Source: Calvatia gigantea (lineage: Eukaryota > Basidiomycota > Agaricomycetes > Agaricales > Lycoperdaceae). From it: a DNA stretch of 64,000 bases. The DNA lies in the NCBI GenBank assembly GCA_025093985.1, contig JACAAK010000002.1, forward strand, positions 3,720,001-3,784,000. The letters are read 5' to 3'. Under the pieces are notes generated by a model that did no database searches, was not told the origin of the DNA, and was given only the letters and a program-made list of their open reading frames with translations. The position numbers and the translations under genes were made by a program. Positions 11,052 to 22,235 of the stretch are shown in pieces. Each line of letters begins with the position of its first letter. Position 1 is the stretch's first letter.

Positions 11052-12120
11052 CTTGTTAACCTGCCCTCAGGATATTACCCAGATTCCGGATACCCGTAGT
11101 ATAATCTAGATACATATTCTTTCCAGAGCTAGAGTACACTAAAATTTCGTTATTTGTAGCCTACGCCCCGCATAAATGTGTGTCGTCATCATCACCTTCA
11201 TATGTTTGTCTACTACCTCCCATCACTGATCTTGTCTATGGAATTCGTACTTGGATAAAATGGTGTTTAGACGGTATGTTTGAAACTAGCTACGACCAAT
11301 CAAAAATGTTAACCCGTCTTCGTCATGACATTATGATAGTATTGACGCTGTGCGTGCGACTTTCAGATCCTGGGAACATATGGTGTCGCGAGTGGCTGCA
11401 CGAGGTTAGATTGCTGCACTCTCTATTATAACTCCATGGAAAAAAGTTGCGTAGTGCCAACCAGAAACAGTGATGGGTACAACCAAAGCCTTGGCGAGGT
11501 CGTCATCGAAAAGCACAGCTTGGAGCTCCGAATCGATTGCGAGTCCGAAAACCTCTGTCTCCTACGATGCTTTTGCTCAGCGCTCATTTCCCGTTTACCT
11601 AATCGAACGCTCATCTTGTTCGTGCGCTCTACGGTGCTGCACTCGACGTCCTACTATGCTAAAAAAGCGAAGAACCTTTCTTCTACGAAACGAAAATCTC
11701 GTTGCGGCTATTCCAAGGCGTCCGTTGCTGATTTGTTGGTGCTGATTTTACTAGATCGTGATGGAAGTTTGATGGGAACTTGAGCTCGATGTTGCTTCGA
11801 CCACTCGTGGTGCGTGGGTACACCTTCATACACAAACTCGTAGCAAATCGGGGTCTTTGGTAATATGGAAACCCACTGCCAACCACTGTCTCTGGGTGAC
11901 GGTTTCGGCTATTTTCGGCGAAATCTCTCCCCAACTGTGGAGGTTTGGAGTCTTTTCCATACAAGGTAAAATTTGTCGGCGAAAAGGAAAATATAAAAGC
12001 CCTCCCATCTCACTGGGTTTCCTCAGAGTGCCTGGTGCATCTTCTCTTACATTCTACAACAACTTCAAGGGCTGGTCCCGTTCTTTAGTCTCGCTCACTT
12101 TTTCACACAAATCTATCACT
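11052..12120. other. Duplicated flank upstream of the repeat-protein gene; no gene seen
   Basis: About 11,430-12,000 is paralogous, in reverse complement, to about 31,250-31,990 and 43,330-44,000. The conserved end (a GGAGGTTTGGAG block near 11,938, then TCTCACTGGGTTT at 12,008) leads into the gene start at 12,121, so this probably includes its promoter and 5' leader. Open frames here are short and not conserved between copies. Confidence 0.5.
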
Positions 12121-13465
12121 ATGCAAATCAAACCTGGTTTTGTCCTTCTGGCAACTCTGGCCTCCGTCGGCACTGTATCTGCTCTCCCAGTTGTAAGTTT
12201 GTTGTTTCGCTTGCTTACCTACAGTTGCATGCTCACGGACCATGAAAGGATGGGGGAGCTATCGACATTGATGCTCGTCAAATTGGTCACGATGTTTCTG
12301 CCCCTCATGATCATGATGTTTCCGGCCCTCAAGGTCACGATTCTGCTGCCCCGCACGGTCATGATGTTTCTGGTCCCCATGGATTCAGCAAGCGACCTCG
12401 AGGACTCTACGAGGATTTCGACTCCCGGGAAGTCTCGGACGAGCTGGATGCTAGGGAATTTGGTGATCTAGAGGCTCGGGAGTTCGATGACCTCGATACT
12501 CGCGACTTTGGTGATCTAGAAATTCGGGATTTTGATGATTTCGAGGCCCGCGAGGTTGAAGACCTCGAGTTGCGTGAACCTTGGGGTCCTGGAGGGCACG
12601 GACAATGGGGTGGAGGAAGGGGTGGGAGAGGCAGAGGTAGGCCAGGAAGGGGTCCAGGCAGGCCCCACCCGCACCCGATGGGAAGGCCTGCGCGCCCTGG
12701 TGCTGGGCAGGTAAGCCATTCCTCATGACTTATTCACATAATAATGTTTGACCTGGACAATGTAGCCTCCCGCACCTCCTGCACCGGCACCGAGCACTGA
12801 TGATACCCAGGCTCTCACCCGCCGTAGAGGAGGGAGGAGCAAGCCCAAGCCTGCACCAAAACCAGCACCGAAACCAGCGCCCAAACCCGCTCCGAAGCCT
12901 GCCCCTAAGCCAGCGCCAAAACCGAATCCTAAGCCTGCACCCAAGCCAAATCCCAAACCTGCACCCAAACCGGATCCAAAACCTGCACCAAAGCCTGGTC
13001 ACAAGCCTGCACCAAAGCCTGATCACAAGCCTGCACCAAAACCTGATCACAAACCCGCGCCAAAGCCTGATCACAAGCCTGCACCAAAGCCTGATCACAA
13101 GCCTGCACCAAAGCCTGATCACAAGCCTGCACCAAAGCCTGATCACAAGCCTGCACCAAAGCCTGATCACAAACCCGCGCCAAAGCCTGATCACAAGCCT
13201 GCGCCAAAGCCTGATCACAAACCAGCTCCAAAACCTGATCACAAGCCTGAGGACCCCAAACCTACCAAACGTCCAGGCGTCAGCGTCCCGAGTATTGAAA
13301 TAGTAAGTTCACATCGTTCATATTCGGATTCGGAACCCTTTACTGACCGACTGAAACCAGTCACCGGAAATTCCTATTCCACTTCCACCCCTCCCTCAGC
13401 CAGGTGCACCGGCCCCAGCACCTCCTACCAACGATACGGCCGTCCCCCCTCCCCCTCCTGCCTGA
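12121..13465 (+). CDS. Secreted low-complexity repeat protein, about 391 aa, intact
   Basis: Four exons: 12121-12192, 12249-12710, 12766-13302 and 13361-13465. All introns are GT-AG and phase 0, giving 391 residues. The first exon is a clean signal peptide: MQIKPGF, a hydrophobic core, then Ala-Leu-Pro. Next come short His/Asp-rich repeats (GHDVSGP type), a potential Kex2 site (FSKR), six or so heptad-like units of the form A-R-E-F-D-D-L-E, a Gly/Arg-rich linker, and a long Pro/Lys/Ala region with tandem KPAPKPDH units. A proline-rich tail (PLPPLPQPGAPAPAPP) ends the protein. Composition alternates strongly acidic and strongly basic blocks, suggesting an extracellular or wall-associated structural protein; this is inference. 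No enzyme domain is present. Decayed relatives lie at 30.9-31.2 and 41.7-43.2 kb. Confidence 0.8.
12991..13254 (+). repeat. Coding minisatellite, 11 x 24 bp
   Basis: Eleven head-to-tail 24-bp units, with consensus AAGCCTGATCACAAGCCTGC followed by ACCA, each encode eight residues (KPDHKPAP). The first unit has GGTCAC in place of GATCAC, and units vary mainly at third positions (AAA/AAG, CCC/CCT, GCG/GCA). Upstream of 12,991 the same gene has less regular PAPKP units. The unit length is a multiple of three, so copy-number change would keep frame. Confidence 0.9.
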
Positions 13466-13639
13466 AGAAAGGGGAGAGAGACGGATGGTATGGTGATTGA
13501 AGTGATATAGGGCCCGGTTTCTGTCTAGTGTATTTGTATAGTAATAGTTTGTTGAAAATATATGAGCTAAAGCAGGCTAAATAATACTACATAAGGGTTC
13601 GGGGCGTGCAGAGGATCAACTATTCCACACTCCCTCGTG

Positions 13640-14249
13640 ACTCCGCTGAAAGCTGACAGCTTTGAACACAACCGAGACACTCTGTGCTCGGTGGGCTATG
13701 CTTGGTGCATTCTATCCATTCATGCGCAATGTATGTTTGCTGTTCAAACTTTACCTCCCCAAGGACATGTTCTACGATTTCGCGACACTGGCTCCAGTCC
13801 AACGCACTGGGTCAATAGTCACACTCAACGACGTCAACTTCACCACAATCCCGCTCCACATCAGGAGCAGCGCCGTGCTACCTCTTCGCGTGGAATCGGC
13901 AGTGACAACCCCAGAGTCGGGGAAGGACTTTGAGTTCGTGGTTGCCCGGCCAGGACGGCAGCGCATTTGGCAAGCTTTACATCAATGATGGAGAGTTGAT
14001 CGATCCATGACTGCTGTCAATATGTGTTTCAGATGTGGTAAATTGGACGTTAGGGGATCGTTTGGCTTTGCAGTTGGTGTGAAGGTTGCGCGTGTTCGTT
14101 TCCTTGATGTCCAAGGTACCCCGAAGAAGGTGGAGATTAATGGATGGAAGGTGAATGCTTCGGATGTTGCGTATGACACAACGAACAAGGTTTTGGACAT
14201 TTGCGTCAATGTTGGTATCAAAAAGAATTTTTCGGTAGAATTTTCGTAG
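13640..14249 (+). pseudogene. GH31 alpha-glucosidase, C-terminal fragment (segment A)
   Basis: This matches the last part of the GH31 copies at 27.2 and 35.2 kb. It begins near [18 protein letters not shown] (13,679 onward), and an internal deletion joins the following intron start directly to LYLPKDMFYDFATLAPVQ. It then continues through TIPLHI and FEFVVA, with a frameshift near 13,945, to a C-terminal VEFS-stop at 14,249. The whole N-terminal and catalytic region is missing, so it cannot be active. It abuts the 3' end of the repeat-protein gene, the same neighbour order as in segments B and C. Confidence 0.85.
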
Positions 14250-14386
14250 GCTGGTGCTCCCGTCCTTTTCCTCTGGAAATTTTTAGGTCGATGGATGATA
14301 TTTTAATGTACAAGTACACGGTATTAGAGAACGGTGGACATCGGGATGGAGCAGTCGGATATCAAAATGGAACAGAGGGATTTCTT

Positions 14387-15129
14387 TCAGACGACATAGG
14401 CAGCTCCGCGACCGCCGACCATGTTTCCGGAATTGATACCGGTTCTGACCTTGTGTTCCACGATAAGGAACGATATAACCACCGCGTCTCGAATTACAAT
14501 AGCCTCGCGTTCGAGAGCCAACCATGCTTGGATAATTGTTGGGACACCATCCACCACCCGCTTCTTCGATCTTTCGAACCAAGCAATAGGCCGTTCTGAA
14601 TCAGCATCGCTGAAGAGCTAGAAGCGGCACAAATTACTAGTACGTTTCCACAATGAATGATATTCAAACAAGGACGCACTGCAAGCTGATCGACAACATT
14701 CTTTCTCCAATGATACAGCTGGCCGTCCTGCTCAAAGGAAATTGGGCTGATGAGATCAAAGTGAGTCATGTGAGCCTTCGCCGAGGGCGATTCAGACAAA
14801 ATTTACAAGTCCTTGAAAGTCCCATATCCACGCAACCAGCTCTTGATCGTCTTCCTCTCCTGCCCTTGCAAAGTGATCCTATCAGGGAATATATCCCTTC
14901 GCTCGATCACAGCGATCGGTTCAGAATTAGATTGAGCACCGAATACGGAGCATTTAGCCAATGAGGCATTTGACTGGACCTTGTACAAGACTTCTCCCGG
15001 ACCACCGAGGCGAGTCATGGTTGTTCGTTTGACGTTATCGGGATTGAGGAGCATGATGAGAGCTGGTTCGTTATCGACTGAGGGATTAACGAGGGTTATT
15101 TGGGAGCTCGACTCTTGAAGGAGGTCCAT
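14387..15129 (-). CDS. DUF6593-type small protein, type 2, intact copy
   Basis: Exon 1 starts at 15,129 (MDLLQESSSQITLVNPS) and runs through TTMTRLGGPGEVLYKVQ and DRITLQGQE to GYGTFKD, with donor GTAAAT. Exon 2 encodes PISFEQDGQLYHW, with donor GTGCGT. Exon 3 encodes LFSDADSERPIAWFERSKK, then a strand AVVISFLIVEHK, ending AAYVV-stop at 14,387-14,389. All phases agree. The fold pattern (N-terminal strands, a YHW hairpin, an AWFERS strand, a final VISFLIVE strand) is that of DUF6593 proteins; function unknown. It lies tail-to-tail with the GH31 fragment, as in segments B and C. Four other type-2 sequences were compared and this is the only undamaged one. Confidence 0.75.
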
Positions 15130-16111
15130 GACGGTTCCCCTGGTTGTGTGATGCTGTGGAGGTAGCAGAAAGGGGGGCGGGTCATCGACGACGGTAGTAA
15201 TTGGTCATGTTGCCGTATTTGTCGGTTTGTCAGGTCACGTCCTGTTTGAACAGCGACCGGTGATCTCATTGTGCAGGGTAGTGCGATTTATCCAGGACCG
15301 CAGCAGGTAAAATTTCCGAATGAAGCGCTCGATCAAGAGGGGATTTTACTACCGCCAGATTAGCGGCTATTCCTTGTTGTCCTCGCGTCTGACACCAAAC
15401 TCGAATAAATCTATTTTTGAGGCTATCCTGGGTGGTATAGATCCCCTGGGAGCACACTTTAGAGGGTGGGACTGAATTTGAAGATGGTCTAGGCGTCCAG
15501 CCCTCGCAAAAGAATCCGACTCTTGTGAGTGAGCAGGGCGTTCGAATACCCAAAGAGGTAAATGTCCTCTTAACAGGCCGCTGCCGCCACCCTGTTCTAG
15601 GTGTCTTACGGAACACGTAGAGTGAATCAAAAGACTGGGAAGCTGCTGTCCAAGAAGATTGGGTCAAGGAAAGCAACAGTCAGCCAACAGAGCATAGAGG
15701 CTTCGGCTATTGTGAACGGCGTTCTCATGAATATCGTGTTTAATAAGAATCTTTTACGCAGTCTACAAAGTCTTTCAACACTCATCAGCAACCAGCTCTT
15801 CACCCCTGACTGATGTACGATGAAAAATTTGCGCATCTCCAAGGCATTCGAATGTGTTTCACACCATTTCTCAGATATGTTATCTCCCCCGCTTTACGTC
15901 TATTTCCTTCCATCTACTCTTCCTCTTTGGATTTTCTGCTGCATTAGAAATGCGCGTCACTCACGCGTGCGAACTGCATTCGACCTCATGAACAGACTAA
16001 CGACCATAAAAGACATTCTTGTTTCTTTTTTTTTTGAGCTTTTTTATAGTATATGAATACCGAATTATGGTGAACCATATAAGTATACGTTTGAAAGAGA
16101 AAGTGAGCCTA
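15130..16111. other. Intergenic; duplicated flank then nothing recognised
   Basis: About 15,130-15,290 matches, in reverse complement, the flank at 34,205-34,395 upstream of the type-2 DUF6593 copy in segment C. The rest holds only unsupported short open frames, including a 136-residue one at 15,266-15,676 on the - strand with no recognised features. Confidence 0.5.
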
Positions 16112-16868
16112 TCAGAATGTAACTACGGGTGATACTGGGACGATATAAACGGCCACGCGACCGTCAGCCTGGGCCTTTCCCTTAATATCGGTTCTAAGTT
16201 TGCGCTCCACAATAAGGAAGGATACGACCACTGCATCCTGCATTATAACGGCCTCCTGTTCCAGGGCTAAACATGCTTGGACGATTTCTGTCACGCCATC
16301 CACCACTTGCTCCTTAGATCTTTCGAACCAGGCGACAGGATGCTCTGAATCAGCATCGTTGAATAGCTAGAAGTGAGAAATTGTGAGTTGATCTCCGCAT
16401 TAAACGGAACACAAGTAGGTCCCTACCGCGAGTTGATCGGCAGAATTCCTTTTCCAATGATATAACCGGCCATCCTTCTCAAAAGAAATCGGGCTGTTAA
16501 AAAACATATGAGAGTTATGAGCCATTCCGCTTGGGCCCAACTCAGAAGTTTTTGAAAGTCCCATATCCACGCAACCAACTCTTGATCTTCTTCTTTTCCT
16601 GCCCTTCCAAAGTGATCCTATCGGGGGAGAAGTCCCTTCGCTCAATCAAGGCAATTGGCTCGGAATCAAGTTCAGACCGGAAGACAGAACACTTATGTAA
16701 TGAAGCATCCGATTGGACCTTGTACAATAATTCTCCCTTGCCACCGAGACGAGTCATGGTTGTTTGTTTGACGTTATCAGGGTTGAGGAGAATAGCGAGA
16801 GCGGGCTCATGGTCGAATGAGGGATTAACGAGGGTTATTTTGGAGTTTGACTGTTGGAGGAGGCCCAT
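16112..16868 (-). pseudogene. DUF6593 type 2, copy with a destroyed splice donor
   Basis: Exon 1 (16,868 to about 16,546; MGLLQQSNSKITLVNPS to GYGTFKN) is open. In the paralogues the exon ends in ..GACTT followed by a GT donor (GTGAGC or GTAAAT). Here the same place reads CTTCTGAGT, so the donor GT has become CT (about 16,545) and an immediate stop follows. Later exons remain recognisable: PISFEKDGRLYHWK (about 16,490) and VAWFERSKEQ with VVSFLIVERK, to a stop at 16,112. A truncated 108-residue product is possible. Its upstream flank (16,870 to about 17,280) is the partner of the 26.0-26.36 kb flank. Confidence 0.7.
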
Positions 16869-17639
16869 GGTGTCTCTTCGTCGGTAGTAGAAGTGGGTAT
16901 GCTACAGAACAGGGTGATAGTTGGCGATGCCACCGTACTTATTCGTTCGGACTACTTGGGCGGCTGTGCGAAGACCTTGATGTATCAAATACTATTACGC
17001 TTGGGAGGTATGTGCGATATCGTCCCCCGCAGGCAAAGGATTGATTTTGAGAACGGCAACACAGCCTTGTTATGGTGCTTCAGCATTTCATCCGGTCGTT
17101 CCGGGTACACACCCGGGTACGGGGGGCTCTGGCGCATGTGCATGAGGTCCGCGCCCAGGCGCCCAAGACAGAAGGGAGGGAGGAAACCAAGTGTCTTTCC
17201 CTTTCACAATCATCAAACAGTTGGCCTTGCAACACCTTTTACATCATTTAGAGCCGGATGTGAAACAAGTAAAACTAAAGAATAATCTCAACAGACAGTC
17301 GAACAGCGAGGACTCGCTGTGATCGGATGATTGAGGTTAGTTGCTCCATTCATCTCGTGCTTTACAAAGTGCCGTGTCCTGGTCCCCCTCTCACTACTCC
17401 ACTTCGCCGACCAGACCGTTCATCTCCGAGAGCGATGACCAGGGATTCCGACCAACAATCCACTTTCGTTATGGCGTCCGAAAGACTCCGGATCATAGAG
17501 GATTTCCGCATTCGGAATCCCGAGCTGGGGATGACAATTGGTTCCCCTATGATATAGATTGTTAGTGTTTCCTACCCTATGACTAGGGGGTTGCTTGCAT
17601 ACAATCCCAAAAAACCGCAAGCACTACCCAGAACATCAC
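16869..17639. other. Duplicated flank (partner of 26.0-26.36 kb); no gene seen
   Basis: The first 400 bases match, in reverse complement, about 25,980-26,362; landmarks are CTTGGGCGGCTGTGCGAAG and a CCGGGTACACACCCGGGTAC palindrome near 17,101. No exon chain is recognised in the remainder. Confidence 0.55.
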
Positions 17640-17860
17640 ATCGCACAATTTCGCGAGTCGGAATAGGCGGTTGTGGGAGAAAAGGAGGCCGATTTCGCGG
17701 AAGGGACATCCGCTGATAACAGGGCTGTGTTTGGGATGTATATTACCAAGGGGAATTCAAAGGAGTTCCGGAAAACTTTTCTCTGTGCCGAGGTATTTGA
17801 GGGCTTCCGTACACGAAAGAACTTCGGAACCTGTGCAAGGTTTTTTCTCCTTATGTGAAG
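17640..17860 (+). pseudogene. Relic of a DUF6593 C-terminus
   Basis: The translated block GEKEADFAEGTSADNRAVFG and the following MYITKGNS match the C-terminus of the intact DUF6593 gene at 23,780-24,483. There the same block reads GEKEANIAEGTSADNRTVFG. The preceding domain is not recognisable, so this is a fragment left by duplication and decay. Confidence 0.65.
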
Positions 17861-18180
17861 AGGACAGCTTGCATTCGTGTCGTGAACCCTTCGACGCATT
17901 TCCGAATGCTCACAGCTTGGATTTGTTATCCGCATTTGAGTGGTCGACACCTATTGTGTAAGACAAATGAATTCCAGCGACCATTGTATCATTGTTGAAA
18001 CACGGCCTTGTTGCCCCGAATTAGAAGTCAGGGTCGACCCGTTTGCGTGTGTATGTCCAGAACACGACGACCATTGTGGACACAGGTGGTGCCCTCCAGA
18101 CAATGTGTCCGCGGCAAATTAAGGAAAAGAATATATATTGTTTCGTAAGAGGTTGGGTGTTCACACAAAATTTTGCGGAC

Positions 18181-19957
18181 ATGACTACCATCATCGATCT
18201 CCCCGAGAATGTTTTTTGCAGCATCTTTTCTTTTCTTAAGGTTGGTCAATTCAACACTTTGTTTTCGGTCGTCAAACTGACATATTCAACTACTAGCACG
18301 AACCAAACTTCGCTACTCTGCGCCTTGTGTGCAAGCATTTCGACCATTACGCATGCAAGTCGATGTTCGAGACGATCGTTGTGTACGGATCCTCTGGCGA
18401 ACCGTCCAACGACCCTGTGAAATGGCTCACTCCAAAGAATGGATTGAAAACTTCGAGCGATGAGTGCGCACGACTCACTCACCTGCTCAATTGTTTGTAT
18501 ACCCAACGGTTACCCGTCGCCTTACGACGTGCGAGGCACCTGAAGGTCTTCGTCTCGGATTTGTTTAGGCTAAACGGACAGGGCCCCATGCGTTTGGCCA
18601 AATTCACCTCGTCGTTGGAGAGGGATGTGGGTAACGCTGTGCAACAATTGACTCTCACGCTCCCAGCAATTATTCGGACTCTTGTAAACTTAGAGAAAGC
18701 AACGTGAGTTCATTAGTGCCCTTGATTGGTTACCCACGTTCGGAGCTAATATCAGTAAAGATTATACCTTAGCAGTTACGAACCAGACAATTTCATCAAG
18801 AGCGTATCCAAGGCTCTTTTGGCGCTCCCTCTGCTAGATACCATCAACGTCAACTTTCTGGGCCCGAAAGCCTATCGTGCAGTCCCAATCATCAATGCGC
18901 AGTGCCTACGGACGATAAAGCTATCGTGGCCGCTTAGTGAGTCAGATCCTATACTTCCCCTTGGAAGTACCCAAGCATCTCTATACCACGCCATCCTTGG
19001 GCTCGGGGTCGGAGGATCGAACCTCAAGCGACTCGAGGTCTCCGCGAAGCATCCGCAACGACCCAGTTTCGGGCAATATAGGCTGCCGCCCCTCCCGCAA
19101 ATTGAAGAATTGACGTTGAAGAACGTGCCGATCGCGCTTGATGAAGAGGCTATCCTCGGGATGACGCGTTTGCGTAGTCTGCGCCTGGGAGGCTTCGATT
19201 GCTTCAACTGCGATCCGTATGCTGCAGTTTGGTCGAGACTAAGGATTGCGGGGAGGAAGTTAAAGGCTGTTGGTGTTGATGTAGTTGGCCAGGCGTTGGT
19301 GAACTACCTTGCCTCGTACGAAGGATTGGAGGCTTTGGTATTAAAACTTGGGAAGGATGCCAACGATTATTGCGTCAAGGACCTTTGCGAGCGGGTTCTA
19401 GGATACCACACGCGAACATTGAAGCTCCTCCACATTGATTTGCACCATCATTCTGACTTTCGGATTACTTGGTTCTTCGAGTATTGGCCGCAATGGGTCC
19501 GGACGTTCTCGAATCTCAGGATTCTTAAAGCGACAACGTCGATGAATCTGATGTCCGTGTTCGACGCGAGTGTGTTCCTCGTAAGTGCTTTTTGCCATTT
19601 GATACGAAGTCGCCGGAAGACAGGACTTTTTCGCAGGACGAGATCATCGAGGCGGTCACCAGGATCCCAACGTTGCAAAAGTTAATTATTCGCCACATGC
19701 ACGAAGACAATTGCAGGGCTGCTGAGAGTGTCTTCGCGAATTCTGTGACGGCGTATGCCGCAAAGGCTATCAGTAGGCCCCTTCCGATTGCACCATCATG
19801 CCTGGTGGTAGTGGAAAACTTCGAAAGATTGTTCCGTATCGTGCTGGACCGCGGAGAGGGATTATACGGGTCCCTTAAAATCACTGAACACGAGGGGTCA
19901 CCACAAGGTGGGGGACTCAAAGATCGAATCAGAGCGGACAAGTTTGTTTCCCAGTAA
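18181..19957 (+). CDS. F-box protein with leucine-rich-repeat-like C-terminal region, 531 aa
   Basis: Four exons: 18181-18240, 18297-18703, 18773-19580 and 19637-19957. Phases agree and give 531 residues. Residues 6 to about 40 form an F-box: LPENVFCSIFSFLK, then after a 56-nt intron HEPNFATLRLVCKHFDHYA. The rest has irregular Leu-rich segments of about 25 residues (LRTIKLSWPL, LKRLEVSA, IEELTLKNV, LRSLRLGGF, LRILKATT), as in the many Agaricomycete F-box/LRR-like proteins. F-box proteins usually recruit substrates to SCF ubiquitin ligases; the target is unknown. This gene is intact and lies between the two inverted segments, unlike most of its neighbours. Choosing the 26-nt alternative intron at 18,271 would disrupt the F-box, so it was not used. 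Confidence 0.8.
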
Positions 19958-20455
19958 TGATATCGATGAGTGTCGTTTGTGCAGGGGAATCATTGCTGGT
20001 ACTTAAATAATTGCGCGAAGAAGTTCTTCCATGAAAAATTCAGCAGTCAGGCGCCGCGAATTATGAGGCTGACCCGTTGAGAGCCGGGCGCCCATAAATT
20101 GAATACATATGTTTTGTTTAGATCAAAGGTTGTTGACAAATTATATCTGCCCCAAAGAAAATTTCTTTTCGGTGAGCACTGGACGCGAACCTGACAGGAT
20201 CAAGTTCTCACGAGCTTAACTTTCAAATATCAGCATTCGACGGAACGAAATTGAAGAAATCCGTAAGTCGCCTGAGACGATCCTGAAGACTATTGATAGG
20301 CAGTTTGGACAACAGGCGCGTCGTCATCGGCCGTTATGGGCGCGTCATGATGGCGATAAGTTGGGAGAGAGCGTGGGGATGCCGCAAGGGTCGAAACTTT
20401 GGGGTTGGCTCTGCGTCATCTCTTCACACTCGTCGTCTCTTTCCCTCCTTCCACC
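19958..20455. other. Intergenic between two same-strand genes
   Basis: This contains the 3' end of the F-box gene and the promoter of the MYND gene. A pyrimidine-rich leader (CTCGTCGTCTCTTTCCCTCC) precedes the ATG at 20,456. No gene is seen. Confidence 0.5.
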
Positions 20456-22092
20456 ATGTCGCCCGCTCTCCTCAACTCTGCCGTTTACGACCTTAACGAC
20501 AGCGACCCGATTCTTCATTATGATGACGACCCGATACATTCTACTCATATTTGCATGAACTGTCGTCGAATTGAGTCAACGAACGACGTACGCCATACCT
20601 CTCCTTGTCTGAAGCCCCCTTTTGTTGACCCTTTTTCGCACAGAAATTGATTCCTTGTACCCAGTGCAAGGCCGTATTTTACTGCGACGTTGTTGTATGT
20701 CAAAGTTCAAGTTCTGTCTTGGTCAAGGAGCTAGCCGTCTGACCCGACATAGTGTTTTAACGAGAATTGGTTCAACGGGAGCAGGGGAGTTCCACCTCAC
20801 AAAAATGTTTGCAAAGCTTTACAGGTACGTTTTCTTTCAGCCCTCGCCTTTTGGATGGTTCTGACCCAAAATAGCGGAGCCATAAAAAACGACCAGCGAT
20901 GCAGGCCATTGCCAAACCGTTCCCGTGGATACGTCAAACGCAAGATGGGTCCTCTGTTGTCGATCGCTACCGTGCTTCTAGAGGGCTTTTCGGGTGCGGA
21001 CCCAACTATGGCTGGTGGACAGAGGCACCATGCTCGTGCGAGGACGAGGTAGACTATATGTGGGGCATGCAATTACTGGAGGACAGTCACCTCGACGAGC
21101 GGTGCGGTTGGAAACTTCCTGAGGATGAAATTCCCTGGCTAGATTTTGATTCCACCCATATTCCACCGCCTTCTACCCCGCCCAACTTTGACCACACTTG
21201 GACTAGCTATTACAAATGGCGCGGTCTGCCCCTACGCTCACCTGCCGCCCTTCTCCTGCACTGGCCGTTATCCGTTTTTCGCCTTCTTCACCAACTACAC
21301 TGTATACCATCCGGAGTTCCTTCGGAACGACGACGCCTGACTGTCCACCTTCTCGGTGTTGAACAAGAGCTTGACGTCCTCCCAATGTGCGTGAACCCAA
21401 AATTTATTCCGGTTCGTTCACTTAATCCCATATTTAGCTTCGGAGAACTGGCGCTATTGATCCCTAACACTGATATTGATCTTGTGATGTTTGGTCTTGG
21501 TGTCTTCCGTCTCCTCATTGATGCCCAAGAAGATGAGGAGTGTCTCGCCTCCCAACCATACGTGTATAGTTATACGGCCCCAGACATTTCTGGTGGGAGT
21601 ACGATTCAAATCTCTCTGTCGGACTCTGGACCAATTTGGGGCGATCATGAGATCCATTCTTCATCCAACCGCCCCGATGCCATGATTGCGTTGAACGCTG
21701 ACTTGGGCAGCTATGGCCCATGGCAGCTCGCACTGCTCGCATCCCGTGCTTACAACATCCCCTTTGCGGTCACCGAGCACCAGGAAGTGAATATCGATCT
21801 CAGCCTCACTGCATTGCAAAATCTACCACAAGCTCGCGCAACGATGTGGTCGCTGATAGATCTAGACGAAAAGGAAGAAAAAAGGATCAACAGGACAGCA
21901 AAGAAGAAATTCACTTGGGGACTGAATCCGTTCATGTGCCCGGGTCCCCGTCCACAAACTCTTGGTGGAGGCCCTATGACACCAAATGGTTTCGAATTCA
22001 TTATTACGACTGGTGGGCCAGATGAGGATATTGACCCTGTCGTGGCAAAAAAAAATTCGTTGGACGACTACCTGAACATATATGCAGCATAA
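20456..22092 (+). CDS. MYND-type zinc finger protein, 490 aa
   Basis: Four exons: 20456-20587, 20644-20694, 20753-20824 and 20875-22092. Phases agree and give 490 residues. The zinc finger spans residues 33-81 and is split over three exons: C33-x2-C36, C49-x2-C52 (in LIPCTQCKAVFYC), C58, C62, H77 and C81 (HKNVC). The spacer between C62 and H77 is 14 residues, longer than the usual 7-9. The remaining 400 or so residues form a single long exon without a recognised domain, with many Trp/Pro residues (WWTEAP, GHTWTSYYKW-like stretches) and a Lys-rich patch near residue 430. MYND fingers bind proline-rich peptides in transcriptional and signalling complexes. Stand-alone MYND proteins of this length are common in mushrooms and mostly uncharacterised. 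Confidence 0.8.
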
Positions 22093-22235
22093 CCTTCGAG
22101 GCTACATAATATATCTCAATGCATCCTACCATACCTGCACTTCTAGTTTACGGGATCTTTGCCCCACAGCGCAGAGTTACATTAGAGTTAACCCATTTTT
22201 AACTACATATGTACTCATTTGGACGGGACTGTGAA

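Noticed and set aside
12730..13242. 170-residue and 100-residue antisense frames rich in Trp/Arg or Ala/Cys/Asp repeats
   Set aside because: They are the complement of the KPDHKPAP minisatellite, which is in the correct frame of a four-exon gene with a signal peptide on the + strand.
12991..13254. Regular 24-bp repeats as a CRISPR array
   Set aside because: Units are contiguous without spacers, lie in a coding exon, and the genome is fungal.
15266..15676. 136-residue frame as a gene
   Set aside because: No domain, no conserved partner in the related segments, no splice context.
18271..18296. A 26-nt intron in the F-box gene
   Set aside because: The 56-nt GTTGGT..CTACTAG intron (18,241-18,296) uses the same acceptor, keeps phase and gives a proper F-box.
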